This document shows positions 16,203-25,354 of a stretch of 64,000 nt of DNA, in pieces (position 1 is the stretch's first letter; every line of letters starts with the position of its first letter). Origin of the DNA: Streptomyces sp. SLBN-31 (GTDB taxonomy: Bacteria > Actinomycetota > Actinomycetes > Streptomycetales > Streptomycetaceae). The stretch covers positions 744,001 to 808,000 of the forward strand of contig NZ_VFNC01000001.1 of NCBI RefSeq assembly GCF_006715395.1, read 5' to 3'. Below the pieces are notes generated by a model. It saw only the letters and a program-made list of their open reading frames with translations, was not told the origin of the DNA and made no database searches. Made by a program: the position numbers and the translations under genes.

Positions 16203-17084
16203 TCACGGCAGTGAGCCGGCGTTCGCCCGGTCGAGGAGCGGCGCCAGCAGGTCGCCGTAGTCCTGCACGCGGGGGGCGATGTCCGGCGCGAGGAAGGTGA
16301 GCTGCCCCGGCGCCTCGCACTCCTCGACCTCGGTCCAGGTCACCGGGGCGGACACGGTGGGCTCGGGGCGGGCGCGCAGGGTGTAGGGCGTGGCGGTGGT
16401 CTTGCGGGCCGCGTTCTGGCTCCAGTCGACGAAGACCTTCCCCGGTCGCAGGCTGCGGGTCATCCGGTGCAGGGCGAGCCGGGGCATGGCCCGCTCGGCC
16501 TCGACGGCGAGCTGTCTGGCGTAGTCGCTGACCTGCTCGGACGGCGTCGGCCGCACCGCGGCCAGCAGATGCAGCCCCTTGGAGCCGGAGGTCTTGACGC
16601 AGGCGTCGAGCCCGTCGGCGGCCAGCCGCTCGCGCAGCCACAGGGCGACCTCGCAGCAGTCGACCACACTGGCCGGCGCGCCGGGATCGAGGTCGAAGAC
16701 GATCCGGTCGGCGACGCCGGGGTCCTGGATCACCCACTGATGCGTATGGAACTCGGTGACGAGATTGGCGGCCCACATCAGGGACGCCAGATCCTGCACG
16801 AGCACCATGCGCGCGGGCCCCTCCGAGCGGGGGACCTCCGCGGTGGTGACCCAGTCGGGCGTACCGGGCGGAACGTTCTTGGCGAAGAAGACCTGCCCGT
16901 TCGGCCCGTCGGGGTAGCGCAGGAAGGAAACCGGCCGATCCCGCAGGTGAGGCAGCAGCACCTCGGCGTTGCCCGCGTAGTAGTGCAGTACCTCGGCCTT
17001 CGTGAACCCGGTCTGCGGATACAGCACCTTCTCCAGGTTGCTGAGGGCGAGCCGTCTCCCCTCCACCTCCGTGATGGGCGTCAT
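16203..17084 (-). CDS. LigD-type polymerase domain protein (NHEJ primase-polymerase)
   Basis: A 293-residue stand-alone PolDom of the archaeo-eukaryotic primase superfamily. The catalytic DLDPG motif (in IVFDLDPGAPASVVD) carries the two metal-binding aspartates; GSKGLHLLAAV and FVDWSQNAARKT are further family blocks. In bacterial end joining, PolDom fills gaps and adds ribonucleotides at breaks bound by Ku. No ligase or phosphoesterase domain is fused here, so ligation must come from elsewhere. It is divergent from Ku, with 71 bases between the starts, so both could share a control region. Confidence 0.88.
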   Translation of the reverse strand: MTPITEVEGRRLALSNLEKVLYPQTGFTKAEVLHYYAGNAEVLLPHLRDRPVSFLRYPDGPNGQVFFAKNVPPGTPDWVTTAEVPRSEGPARMVLVQDLASLMWAANLVTEFHTHQWVIQDPGVADRIVFDLDPGAPASVVDCCEVALWLRERLAADGLDACVKTSGSKGLHLLAAVRPTPSEQVSDYARQLAVEAERAMPRLALHRMTRSLRPGKVFVDWSQNAARKTTATPYTLRARPEPTVSAPVTWTEVEECEAPGQLTFLAPDIAPRVQDYGDLLAPLLDRANAGSLP

Positions 17085-17155
17085 ACGATGAGAATCTCAC
17101 GCAAACAGTGACAGAACGCCACAAAGCGAACGAAGCAACCGAAAGGGTGCCGCAG

Positions 17156-18220
17156 GTGAGATCCATATGGAACGGCGCCATCTCCTTCGGCCTGGTCAGC
17201 ATCCCGATCAAGCTGGTCAACGCCACGGAGAGCCACTCGATCTCCTTCCGCCAGATCCACACCGAGGACGGCGGCCGCATCCGCTACCGCAAGTTCTGCG
17301 AGGCGGAGGACAAGGAGGTCAGCGGGGCGGAGATCGGCAAGGGCTACGAGGACGCGGACGGCTCGATCATCCCGATCACGGACGAGGACCTGGCCCACCT
17401 GCCGCTCCCGACGGCGAGGACGATCGAGATCGTGGCGTTCGTGCCGGCGGACCGGATCGACCCGTTGCAGATGGACGCGGCGTACTACCTGGCCGCGGGC
17501 GGCGCCCCGGCCGCCAAGCCGTACACACTCCTGCGCGAGGCGCTCAAGCGCAGCAACAAGGTGGCGATCGCCAAGTTCGCGCTGCGCGGGAAGGAACGGC
17601 TGGGCATGCTGCGGGTCGTCGGCGACGCGATCGCCATGCACGGCCTGCTCTGGCCGGACGAGGTACGCGCCCCCGAAGGCGTCGCCCCCGACGCCAAGGT
17701 CACGGTGAACGACAAGGAGCTCGACCTGGCCGACGCCCTGATGGACACGCTGGGCGAGATCGACCTGACCGAGCTGCACGACGAGTACCGCGAGGCACTG
17801 GAGGAGGTCGTCGCAGCGAAGGCGGCGGGCGAGGCGCCGCCGGAGACCCCCGAGCCGGCGAGGGGCGGCAAGGTCCTGGACCTGATGGCGGCCCTGGAGA
17901 AGAGCGTGAAGGCGGCACGGGAGTCGCGGGGCGAGGGCACGGAGGAGAAGGCGGACGAGAAAGCGGAGGCGGAGGTCACGCGCCTTTCGGCCCGCAAGAC
18001 GTCCCGCTCGACCCCGAAACAGGCCAACGGCAAGAAATCGACGTCAACGGCGAAGAAGACGGCAGCGTCGGCCAAGAAGCCCGCAGCCTCCACCCGGAAA
18101 TCGACGTCCAAGTCGACGCAGGGAACGAAGAAGACGGCATCCGCGAAGAAAACGGCGTCTTCGGGAGCGGCGAAGAAGACAACGGCAAAGAAGACGACAC
18201 CGCGCAAGCGGTCGGCGTGA
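17156..18220 (+). CDS. ku: Ku protein of bacterial non-homologous end joining
   Basis: A 354-residue Ku homodimer subunit. The start GTG 17156 gives the standard N-terminus (RSIWNGAISFGLVSIPIKL) and has GAAAGGG eight bases upstream; an upstream in-frame GTG at 17108 is possible but unlikely. Residues 1-255 form the Ku bridge/barrel core. Residues about 265-354 are a long Lys/Ala/Thr/Ser tail with AKKTA-type repeats, similar to histone H1 tails and typical of Streptomyces Ku. The tail is expected to thread or bind DNA non-specifically. Confidence 0.93.
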   Translation: MRSIWNGAISFGLVSIPIKLVNATESHSISFRQIHTEDGGRIRYRKFCEAEDKEVSGAEIGKGYEDADGSIIPITDEDLAHLPLPTARTIEIVAFVPADRIDPLQMDAAYYLAAGGAPAAKPYTLLREALKRSNKVAIAKFALRGKERLGMLRVVGDAIAMHGLLWPDEVRAPEGVAPDAKVTVNDKELDLADALMDTLGEIDLTELHDEYREALEEVVAAKAAGEAPPETPEPARGGKVLDLMAALEKSVKAARESRGEGTEEKADEKAEAEVTRLSARKTSRSTPKQANGKKSTSTAKKTAASAKKPAASTRKSTSKSTQGTKKTASAKKTASSGAAKKTTAKKTTPRKRSA

Positions 18221-18815
18221 GGGGCGGTACGCGGTACGGGTCAACGACCCGAATCGGTAGGTCCGCGTTCGTTCAGCCCTCGCCCTGTCGGGTCGGCTCC
18301 GACCTGATCGCCGAGGCGCTCAACCCTCACGGGACAGCCAACCTCACCAGCGACAACCGTACGACGTCACCAAGCTCATGCCCGGCTCGATCCCAGCCGC
18401 CCTTCCGAGGCCGACGCGGACGGCTGGGTGGCCGGCTGGGGCACATTCAATGGCGGCAGAGGACGAACTACCCCTGTTCGCCTCGTTGCATTGTGTCGGG
18501 CGCCGGCGTGTGTGTCGCGTACCCGGGCCTGACGTCCACGAAGCCTTGCTGGAACTCGTCGGCTGCCCGATCGTCCCTGCCGAGATCCGCTCCTCGTGTC
18601 TGCTGAGGCGGGTCGGAATTCGGCCGTTCGCCCGAAGCTGTCGTCCGCCGCGCGGCCAGGATGCCGGTCCGTCCATGGTTCCGAGGTTCCATGGCCGGTA
18701 TGACAAGGCTGAGCACCTTGGCGCAGCTGCGCCAAGGTGCTCAGCGCAGCTGCGCCGAATTTCTCAGCGAGGCACACGTCAGGGAAGCCGAAGGCGGCGG
18801 AGACGTCTTCGCACG
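18221..18815. other. Gene-poor stretch with no supportable gene
   Basis: Several overlapping open frames exist but none has a convincing start, ribosome-binding site or family. One frame from about 18450 (MAAEDELPLFASLHCVGRRR) reads like protein but runs into the palindrome at 18708. The stretch probably contains remnants. The exceptional feature is the 38-bp palindrome listed separately. Confidence 0.5.
18708..18745. repeat. Perfect 38-bp palindrome followed by a partial copy of its centre
   Basis: Bases 18708-18726 (GCTGAGCACCTTGGCGCAG) and 18727-18745 are perfect reverse complements with no spacer. The central GCGCAGCTGCGC (18721-18732) is repeated at 18744-18755. Such a gapless palindrome could form a cruciform or be a dyad protein-binding site. 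It lies ahead of the broken pentapeptide gene and has no U-tract. Confidence 0.9.
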
Positions 18816-19771
18816 TATGACGGTACGGTCGGCAACCGTCTGCAGTGGGCGGCACTGGCCGCGTCATCTTTGCCGGGGCTCGCTGCTCTTGCCGCCTTGC
18901 TGTTCACCTGGGTCTCGGTCGAGCAGTCGGGCGAACAGCTGAGGATCGCCGAGCGCGGACAGGTCACCGGCCGCTTCAACGCGGCAATCGGCAACCTCTC
19001 CTTGTCCGCCGTGGACGTCCGCCTCGGCGGCATCTACGGGCTGGAACGCCTCATGCGGGACGCGCGCCGTACGACCAGCCCACCGTCGTCACTCTCCTGA
19101 CGGCATACGTCCGTGAACACACTCACGGGCAGGCGAACGGCTCAGCCGATGCCCGTCCGGCCACGGACGTCCAGGTGGCCATGACGGTACTGGCCAACCG
19201 GGATGCCGCGCGTGACGGCGGCGGTGACTTCGACCTGCGCAACGTCCGTCTTCGCAACCTGGGTTACATGAGGATCTGGGACCGGGCTCGCCAACGCGTG
19301 ATCGGTATCAATTCCCCAGAGGCCGACTTCAGCGACGCAGACCTGAGCAGCGCGGACCTGGGGCATGCCGATCTGACCGGGGCGGTCCTGGTGGGCACAT
19401 CTCTGCGCGAAGCAACTCTGGACGGGACCGAGTTGGCAGACGCCGCCCTGACTGACGCCGATCTGTCCCGATCGCGCCTCCTGCGCGCCGACCTGAGGCG
19501 GATCCAGGCGACGGGAGCACACTTCGACGATACCTACCTGACAAGGGCCGTCTTGGAAGGTGCCCGTCTGCAGCGAGCCAGTTTCGTCCGTGCCAGCCTG
19601 CCCGGCGCCATTCCGCGCGGCGCGGACTTGAGGAAGGCCGATCTGCGCGACGCGGACTTCACCGGAGCAGACCTGAGCGGCGCCGACTTCACGGGTGCCA
19701 AGAACCCGTCGACCGTGGACCTCAAGGGCGCGGTCCGCAGGGGCACTCGAGGCTTGAGCCCGTACCGTTGA
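18816..19771 (+). pseudogene. Frameshifted pentapeptide-repeat membrane protein
   Basis: Two overlapping frames together make one typical Streptomyces pentapeptide-repeat protein. The N-terminal part has a hydrophobic helix (LAALAALLFTWVSVEQSGEQ) and ends near RLGGIYGLERLMRDA. The family continuation (QPTVVTLLTAYVREHTHG) lies in a different frame, so one base is missing near 19061-19071. The C-terminal part has tandem pentapeptides such as ADLSS, ADLGH and ADLTG through to about 19720. No good start codon is visible for the N-terminal part. It is either a true pseudogene or a sequencing error. Confidence 0.75.
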
Positions 19772-19992
19772 TGGCTTCCGTCTGGACAAATGCGGGGTTC
19801 TCCGAGGCGCCACGGCAAGTATCGCGTGTCTGTGGCGAGCAGCGGCGAGAAGGCGGGGGTGGCCAGTGCCCTGAACAGTCCGACGGTCGGAACCCGCCCC
19901 CAAGCTTCCGCGCCCGTCGACGCCGGCTTCAGCGGTTCGCTCGGAGTCGGCTCCGGCTCCGGCTCCGGCCGTTGCCGGGGAAAGATGCGACG

Positions 19993-20050
19993 GCCGGACG
20001 GAGACGCGGGTGTACGTCTCCGTCCGGCGTGTCGATGTCAGCCGTGGATG
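19993..20050. repeat. Hairpin plus GATGTCA motif, copy 1
   Basis: Arms 19993-20006 (GCCGGACGGAGACG) and 20015-20028 are perfect complements around the loop CGGGTGTA. It is followed by GTCGATGTCAGCCGTGGATG. A related hairpin and motif occur at 26952-27012, and the motif alone at 37946-37980. As a hairpin downstream of the pentapeptide gene and of the convergent gene at 20087 it could terminate transcription, but the shared flanking motif suggests a dispersed element. Confidence 0.65.
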
Positions 20051-20086
20051 GCAGCTGTCGATCAGGCAACGGGCCCGCCTCTCGCC

Positions 20087-20515
20087 TCAGATCCGCCCAC
20101 CGGTCAGACGGGTGATCGGACCGTGCGTGCGGCGCCCCGAACGGCGACCCGCCAGGTATGACGTGGCACCGAGCGCTGACAAGCCCGCGCCCACACCAGC
20201 CGCAAGGAGCTTTCGTTGGGCGATCAACGTCCATGCCGTCTTCGCCAAGGCCACGGCTTGTCCCGAGGCGGCGACGACGGCCTGGCGGCCGGCTTGGACA
20301 CGTTCGGCCGCGCCGTGCACGACCGCCGTGCCTGCCCGGGCCGTACGCTCGGCCGCGCCCACGGCTGCTGACGCCTGGTCACCCGCCTTCTCGGTCGCCT
20401 TGTCCGCCGCCTGAGACGCGGGAGCGGTTGCCTTCGCCGTGGCACGCCGGGCCTTGGCCGATGCACTGCGATTGGATGCGGAGTTCTGCTTTGTGTCGCT
20501 GTTCGATTGACTCAT
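20087..20515 (-). CDS. Alanine-rich small protein with C-terminal hydrophobic segment
   Basis: A 142-residue protein starting at ATG 20515. Residues 1-100 are rich in Ala, Ser, Thr, Lys and Glu and look helical and amphipathic (KATEKAGDQASAAVGAAER). Residues about 108-128 are a weakly hydrophobic segment (KLLAAGVGAGLSALGATSYL) followed by an RRSGRR patch. I recognise no family; it resembles phasin- or YtxH-like membrane-associated proteins only in composition. Low-complexity composition leaves some doubt that it is real. Confidence 0.5.
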   Translation of the reverse strand: MSQSNSDTKQNSASNRSASAKARRATAKATAPASQAADKATEKAGDQASAAVGAAERTARAGTAVVHGAAERVQAGRQAVVAASGQAVALAKTAWTLIAQRKLLAAGVGAGLSALGATSYLAGRRSGRRTHGPITRLTGGRI

Positions 20516-20746
20516 GGACTTCGCGTTGCCGTTCGCGCCAACGGCAAACCACTCAGCGGGGACGGCACACGCCGATAGACATTCGGCACAACTTCTCTCC
20601 GGTCGGGCCGACTTGGGCGAGTGCCCTCCTCGACCGGGGACGAACCGCTGTGAACGGCTGCTCACCCCGGCTCGCCCGATCCCAGGGGCCTCGCTCCTCC
20701 GGATCTGCCGGCAGACCCGCAGCTCCGGTCAACGCGGTGGGCTACG

Positions 20747-21420
20747 TCATTTGCTATCCGCTCGCTCCCCACCCCCGCGAGGTGAAGTCGGAGAGACACG
20801 ATCAGCGTGAGAGCGCCCCAAGGGGAGTAGAGCCAGCTGAGTGCGACGGCAAGACCGACGAGGGCGTAATCGACGCTCTTGCGGGAACTCTGCCTCAGCC
20901 ACGGCTCTGTCGTACTCGTCGAACAAGTCGTAGTGGGCGATGAGGAGCTTTATCCGAAACTGCCTGCTCTCGCCAAGAATGTCGCGGGCCACAAGTTGAC
21001 CAGACCATGTTCGCCTTGCTCCCGCCGGGCATCTCCACCCTCTCCTTGCCCCGGAGCGGGCACTCGGCCTTGCGTCCGAAGAAAGCGAATCAGGTCATCG
21101 AACGCGAGCTTCGATACGCGGTCTCAGGGCCATCTGAACGTTCCTGAGTCTCGCTGTCTTCCGCGCCTCCCGCACATTCGTTGTGGCGACGCGGGCCATC
21201 AACATCGAGCCGATGAGGTACGCGGCAAAGGCTGCGGACGCCAGTAAAGCGGCAGGGCCGATCAAACCACCGAGAGGATACAGCGACGCCCACACACCGC
21301 GAGCTTGCTCCTTGGTAGGGACCTGGTGCTCCACGATCAGCCTGAGGGTCAGGAGCCATACGCACCCCGAGGACAGCGGTGCCCGGACGTCACGAAGAAC
21401 CAGGCAGTAGGTTCGCCAGC
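20747..21420 (-). pseudogene. Membrane-protein gene broken by several frameshifts
   Basis: Successive minus-strand frames read like one protein in order. From about 21400 down to 21095 there is a hydrophobic part (ASLYPLGGLIGPAALLASAA, then AAYLIGSMLMARVATTNVRE). Then, in a new frame, LAFDDLIRFLRTQGRVPAPG. Then, from about 20992, ESRQFRIKLLIAHYDLFDEY. Then, from about 20880 in another frame, KSVDYALVGLAVALSWLYSP and a segment ending RLHLAGVGSERIAND. At least three frame changes separate these blocks. The family is unknown. This much damage argues for real decay rather than a single sequencing error. Confidence 0.6.
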
Positions 21421-21650
21421 ATCTTCCCTCCTCGACTCCATGCGCTGGCAGCTGCGATCGCCCACACTCCAGGCCACGCACTGCGGAACCTCACAAGTAG
21501 CAGCGTGAAGGCTGGAGGCTGGCGTTGCGGCCACATGCCCGGGATCTTCACTTGCACCACCGTTGATCGGCCGGCGGATCCGCCAAGGTCATTACGTAGC
21601 TAGCACGGGAGCACCGGCATTCGCCGCTCTCGGCCCAGCTGCAGATACGT

Positions 21651-21750
21651 GAAGACCCCGCACGCAGCGTTCTCGCTGGGGGCGGGGTCTCTAGGCACTT
21701 CAGTCGAAGTGCCCCCGGCAGGATTCGAACCTGCGCACACGGCTCCGGAG
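21651..21750 (-). repeat. Attachment site, left: 3' fragment of tRNA-Arg(CCG) plus its terminator
   Basis: Bases 21709-21750, read on the minus strand, are the last 42 nt of a tRNA: anticodon loop CTCCGGA, T-arm GCAGGTTCGAATCCTGC and acceptor CGGGGGC. The bases at 21751 and above do not complete the anticodon stem, so the 5' half is absent. The 42 bp recur identically at 48520-48561. Downstream on the minus strand is a terminator hairpin (AGACCCCGC 21653-21661, GCGGGGTCT 21682-21690), also present beside the other copy. I read this as the left boundary of element 1. Confidence 0.85.
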
Positions 21751-21887
21751 CCCATCAGAGACCGTTGCCCTTCTGGGCCGCTGATCAGCGGGGGAGGGAA
21801 GATCTCGATCTTGATCGAGCAAGGTCATTACGCCCCTATTACGTGGGCGGCCTGTTGACCGGTCGGCCTGGCCCGTATGGTCGAGGC

Positions 21888-22817
21888 ATGATCTCGGGCA
21901 GCAGCGGGGCACCTGACGGCGGCGGCACGGAGTTCACCGCGGAGGGCCTGGAGCCGGTCCTCCGGGAGGCATGCGCGACGGCCCAACTCGACGACCATGG
22001 CGCCGAGTTGCTGCGACTCGGCTCGAACGCGGTCTATCGCCTGGCGTCGTTACCGATCATCGTCCGCATCGCGCGTGATCCGGCGGTGCTCGACGAGATG
22101 GGACGGGCCGTGAGTGTGGCCCGGTGGCTTGAGACGCAGGACTTCCCGGCTATGCGCGTGCCGGCGTCGGTCGACCAACCGCTTGTCGTCGACGACTTCG
22201 TGGTGACCTTCTGGGAGAGCGTCCAAGAGCGCGAGGAGTACGGGACGGTCGGGGAACTTGCCGATCTTCTCCGCCGCCTGCACTGGCTCGAAGAACCTGA
22301 GTCGCTGCGTCTGCCGTACTTCGACCCGCTGGCCAAGGTGGCGGCGTCCCTTGAGGGGCTGGACGGTATCTCGGCGGAGGACCGAACGTTCCTGGACGAG
22401 CGAGCGGCGAGACTCGGCAAGGACTACGACCGCCTGGACTTCGTCCTCCCCTTCGGCATGATCCACGGCGATGCCAGCATCGGGAACATCCTCCGCCACA
22501 GCGACGGGCACGCGGTGCTCATCGACTTGGACGGCTTCGCTCTCGCTCCGCGCGAGTGGGACCTAGTCCAGACGGCGATTTTCTACGAGCGGTACGCCTG
22601 GCACACGAAGGCGGAGTACGCCGAGTTCGTGCACCGGTACGGCTTCGACCTCATGAATTGGCCTGGGTATGACACCCTGGCAGACCTGCGTGAACTGATG
22701 ATGGTTGCCTGGCTCGGCCACCAGGTCACGAGCAGTGACCGGGCTGCCGCCGAGTTCGCTCGTCGAGTGAGGTCCCTTCGCACTGGTGAGGGCCGAGACG
22801 AGTGGGGCCCATTCTGA
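21888..22817 (+). CDS. Aminoglycoside-phosphotransferase-fold kinase
   Basis: A 309-residue protein of the APH/choline-kinase superfamily. The catalytic Brenner motif is clear (GMIHGDASIGNIL, about residues 196-208) and is followed by the metal-binding VLIDLDGFALAPREWDLVQT. The N-lobe is short (LRLGSNAVYRLASLPIIVRI). The family includes antibiotic kinases and many small-molecule kinases, so resistance should not be assumed. ATG 21888 gives the best fit. The convergent XRE-TPR gene ends nine bases downstream; this pairing recurs in Streptomyces. Confidence 0.8.
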   Translation: MISGSSGAPDGGGTEFTAEGLEPVLREACATAQLDDHGAELLRLGSNAVYRLASLPIIVRIARDPAVLDEMGRAVSVARWLETQDFPAMRVPASVDQPLVVDDFVVTFWESVQEREEYGTVGELADLLRRLHWLEEPESLRLPYFDPLAKVAASLEGLDGISAEDRTFLDERAARLGKDYDRLDFVLPFGMIHGDASIGNILRHSDGHAVLIDLDGFALAPREWDLVQTAIFYERYAWHTKAEYAEFVHRYGFDLMNWPGYDTLADLRELMMVAWLGHQVTSSDRAAAEFARRVRSLRTGEGRDEWGPF

Positions 22818-22826
22818 CCGCGCCTT

Positions 22827-24365
22827 TCAGGAACCGAGGTGATCGCCGGAGGCGAGCCACAACCTGTGGTCTCTGACCTGATCGGTGAAGGTCTCTATGT
22901 CCCTGTTGCTGCCGACACCTGCAAGGTTCTGCCGGAACTCGGCAAGGTAGCTGATGCAGCGAGCCGACTTGAGCTGCTCGCCCAGGTCGAGCGCATCGAG
23001 CGCGACACGGCAGGCTTCCTCGACGTCGCCGGCGCGTAGGTGGGCGTCGGCCAGAACCATGGTCGCGAAGAAATCGCTCCGTACGTGGCTGCCGCTCATA
23101 GCGTTCTCGGCGTGGGCGACGGCCTTTCGGGCGCTGTTGACGTCGCGGAAGCAGTGGGCGGCCTCCGCAGCAAGTTCAGCTTCGTCGAAGTAGCTGATCC
23201 ACTCGGGCTCGTCGTCGCTGTTCCTGCTCTCCAGCGCTTTCGTGGCCGCGGTCAGGGCGGCCTCGCAGGCCCGTACGTCGCCGGTGCGGGCAAGTGCGCG
23301 GGCCTCCATGGCGTGGAACTGGGCGCGCAGTGTCGGCGTGGCCACGGGGGAGATGCCCATGAGAGCCGCGCGGGCGAGCGTCGCGGCCTGCGTATAGCGA
23401 CCGAGGAACGTCGCCTGATGGCTCATGGCGGACAGGATGCTTCCGGCGAGCCGACGGTCGTTGGCGTCCTGGCCTAACCGGAGAGCCTGGAGGAAGTACC
23501 GCTGCGCCAGGCCGTGACGGCAGGCGTCGTATGACATCCAACCGGCCAGGAGGGTCGCCTCTGCCACGGTCGAGAACAGGGCTTGCCCAACTTGCTCGCT
23601 GTACTGCCCGCGCAGGAGCGGCGTTACTTCGGTGCTCAGGTACTGGACGGCTGCGTGCCGAGCGTGGTCGCCGCCGAATCGGTCGTCCAACTCGGCGAAC
23701 ATGTCCGCCGTGGTTTTGATGGCGGCCACGTCTCCGAAACCGACGCGCATTCCGTCCCGACGAGGACGAGGAACGGCTGGCTCGGGTGCGACCAACCAAC
23801 GTAGCGAGGCTTCGTTCCACGCGGGCTCGGACGGTTCGGCCTGCAACAAGGGCTCGTGCCGGTTGAGATCAGCGCGCCACAGCTGCCCGACTGTATCGAT
23901 CGCACCTTCGGGACTCGCCGGATAGCTCGCGTCCAAGAGTCCCGTGTCCCGCTCGCCCTCGTGGTTCAGCCCCAACTCGGCGGCGCTGAGGTCGTACGCC
24001 TCGCACAGCAACGGGCCGTAGAAGTCGTCCGGCGTGCTGTGGCCGTTCTCCCAACTGGCGATACGGCGTTTCACGCTGGCGTCCGACGGAAGTTGGTGCC
24101 CGCGGCGAAGCGCAACCTGACGCAACTCGCGCACCAACCGCGGTTGACTCCAGCCGCGGCCGACACGGGCTTGCCGTAAGCGAACGCTGATCGGCTCCAG
24201 CGAAGACGTGACCGTTCCCTCCCCATCTGAGCACGGGTGCGACTTCTGGGGCGCACGACTCTTTGGCCTTACAACCGAATGTACGCGCTGTTCTTCACTG
24301 GGCGCTGCAAGTAACCGGAGATCGAGGGCTGTTGTTCCATGACGGGGGATGACGCCTCCAGGCAT
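22827..24365 (-). CDS. XRE-family regulator with TPR-like C-terminal region
   Basis: Up to 512 residues. The helix-turn-helix lies in the segment RLRQARVGRGWSQPRLVREL to ASWENGHSTPDDFYGPLL; the remaining 350 residues are helical TPR-like repeats, as in Streptomyces regulators of this build. The ATG at 24365 is the only standard in-frame start before the HTH, but it lies inside a set of phased TGAC/GTCA half-sites, and family members usually begin near LEPISVRLRQ. The true start is therefore uncertain. At least two TTA codons occur in the first part, so translation may depend on the bldA tRNA. Likely autoregulated. Confidence 0.75.
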   Translation of the reverse strand: MPGGVIPRHGTTALDLRLLAAPSEEQRVHSVVRPKSRAPQKSHPCSDGEGTVTSSLEPISVRLRQARVGRGWSQPRLVRELRQVALRRGHQLPSDASVKRRIASWENGHSTPDDFYGPLLCEAYDLSAAELGLNHEGERDTGLLDASYPASPEGAIDTVGQLWRADLNRHEPLLQAEPSEPAWNEASLRWLVAPEPAVPRPRRDGMRVGFGDVAAIKTTADMFAELDDRFGGDHARHAAVQYLSTEVTPLLRGQYSEQVGQALFSTVAEATLLAGWMSYDACRHGLAQRYFLQALRLGQDANDRRLAGSILSAMSHQATFLGRYTQAATLARAALMGISPVATPTLRAQFHAMEARALARTGDVRACEAALTAATKALESRNSDDEPEWISYFDEAELAAEAAHCFRDVNSARKAVAHAENAMSGSHVRSDFFATMVLADAHLRAGDVEEACRVALDALDLGEQLKSARCISYLAEFRQNLAGVGSNRDIETFTDQVRDHRLWLASGDHLGS

Positions 24366-24395
24366 GACCCGTCACCCCCCGTCACCTCTCGTCAT
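24339..24395. promoter_or_regulatory. Phased TGAC/GTCA half-sites in a divergent control region
   Basis: ATGAC occurs at 24339, 24349 and 24364, and GTCAC or GTCAT at 24371, 24381 and 24391, mostly on a 10-base period, so the sites lie on one face of the helix. The cluster sits between the XRE-TPR gene and the divergent gene at 24480. It is a good candidate operator for the XRE protein. Confidence 0.55.
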
Positions 24396-24479
24396 CTGCC
24401 CTAGCCGGGGTGGCGACCCCGAGTCTGGACACAGGGCGGCATTGCGGCCCCAACCGAGTCTCGACCGAGGTGAGTTGAC

Positions 24480-25040
24480 GTGCAGAGGATGACCAGGAGG
24501 GGCATGGAGTGGCTGTCGGCGGCAGCGGACAACCCCACCGAGTGCCGGCAGGTTTGGGGGGACGATCCCCGGAAGCCCTGTCTGCTACCGACCGGCCGTT
24601 ACTTCGACGTGGTGAGCGTGGAACAGCGCCTCGGGATGGAGATGTTCGACCGCCTCCTGCGAAGCGCGATGCCGTTCGGACCGACGGTCGTCGACCGCAA
24701 GGCACAGCGGGTCGGGTTCTTCCTCTGCTCGCAGAGCCGCGAGACCTTCACGCACTACCTCGAACGCGAAACGTCCTCGCCACCGCCCTACCGGTACCTG
24801 AGCCACGACTGCGCCGTCGTCGTACCGGGCCCCATCCCGCTGTCCGATGACCGCTATCAGTGGCTCCGCGCGCCTACACGCCGACCGGAAGCCAACCCGC
24901 TGCGCCCCGTCGCTCTCGCCACCGCGCTGGTCGCCTCGGCCGAACTCCCGGCAAGGATCGATCGCTTCGACGAGCAGTACCCGACGCCGTACGCGGCGGT
25001 CGCCGCGCTCCCTGAGGAGACGAGCACGGATGCCGACTGA
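24480..25040 (+). CDS. Conserved Streptomyces hypothetical protein
   Basis: A 186-residue protein. GTG 24480 is favoured by GAGGTGA six bases upstream; an internal ATG at 24504 (MEWLSAAADNPTECRQVW) has AGGAGG but tight spacing and may be the natural start. The body (LLPTGRYFDVVSVEQRLGME, then AQRVGFFLCSQSRETFTHYL) resembles the amino-terminal part of actinobacterial proteins annotated as primase/polymerase-like, but I see no catalytic motif and do not assign one. It heads a run of three same-strand genes, divergent from the XRE gene. Confidence 0.7.
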   Translation: MQRMTRRGMEWLSAAADNPTECRQVWGDDPRKPCLLPTGRYFDVVSVEQRLGMEMFDRLLRSAMPFGPTVVDRKAQRVGFFLCSQSRETFTHYLERETSSPPPYRYLSHDCAVVVPGPIPLSDDRYQWLRAPTRRPEANPLRPVALATALVASAELPARIDRFDEQYPTPYAAVAALPEETSTDAD

Positions 25041-25350
25041 GCCGACCGACGGGCGCGACGCTGCCGCGTGGTCGCCCCTCGACAGCGACGGCTGGTACGC
25101 GGCCCGAAACGCGACCACCGCATTGCGAGACGTCCTCGTTCGTGCCGGGCTGGAGAAGGACTTCCCCTACCTGCGCGCGGACTTGAACGCCTTCGGACAC
25201 GGCCTCGTCGAACTGGGCCGAGTGTCCCCCGCCACGGCCGAGCGTCTCGCAGAGCTCCTGCGCCTGGCCCTGGCAAGCGGCTTCGGCCGAGACCATAACG
25301 ACGACGATCACGGGCCGACCGTCGCCGAAGAACACAAGGGAAGGGCCTGA
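25030..25350 (+). CDS. Small hypothetical protein, paralogue of the next gene
   Basis: A 106-residue protein whose ATG at 25030 overlaps the previous gene by 11 bases. Its centre (LVRAGLEKDFPYLRADLNAF, then GHGLVELGRVSPATAERLAE) matches the next protein over about 50 residues. No known domain is recognised. It is probably part of an operon with its neighbours and under the same divergent control region. Confidence 0.75.
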   Translation: MPTEPTDGRDAAAWSPLDSDGWYAARNATTALRDVLVRAGLEKDFPYLRADLNAFGHGLVELGRVSPATAERLAELLRLALASGFGRDHNDDDHGPTVAEEHKGRA

Positions 25351-25354
25351 CGAC

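Noticed and set aside
21709..21750. Intact tRNA gene
   Set aside because: Only the 3' half is present; the flanking bases cannot form the 5' anticodon strand, D-arm or acceptor strand. The same holds at 48520-48561 and 37287-37337.
21888..22817. Antibiotic-resistance gene
   Set aside because: The APH fold and Brenner motif are clear, but many family members phosphorylate unrelated metabolites; no antibiotic cluster is nearby, so resistance is not claimed.
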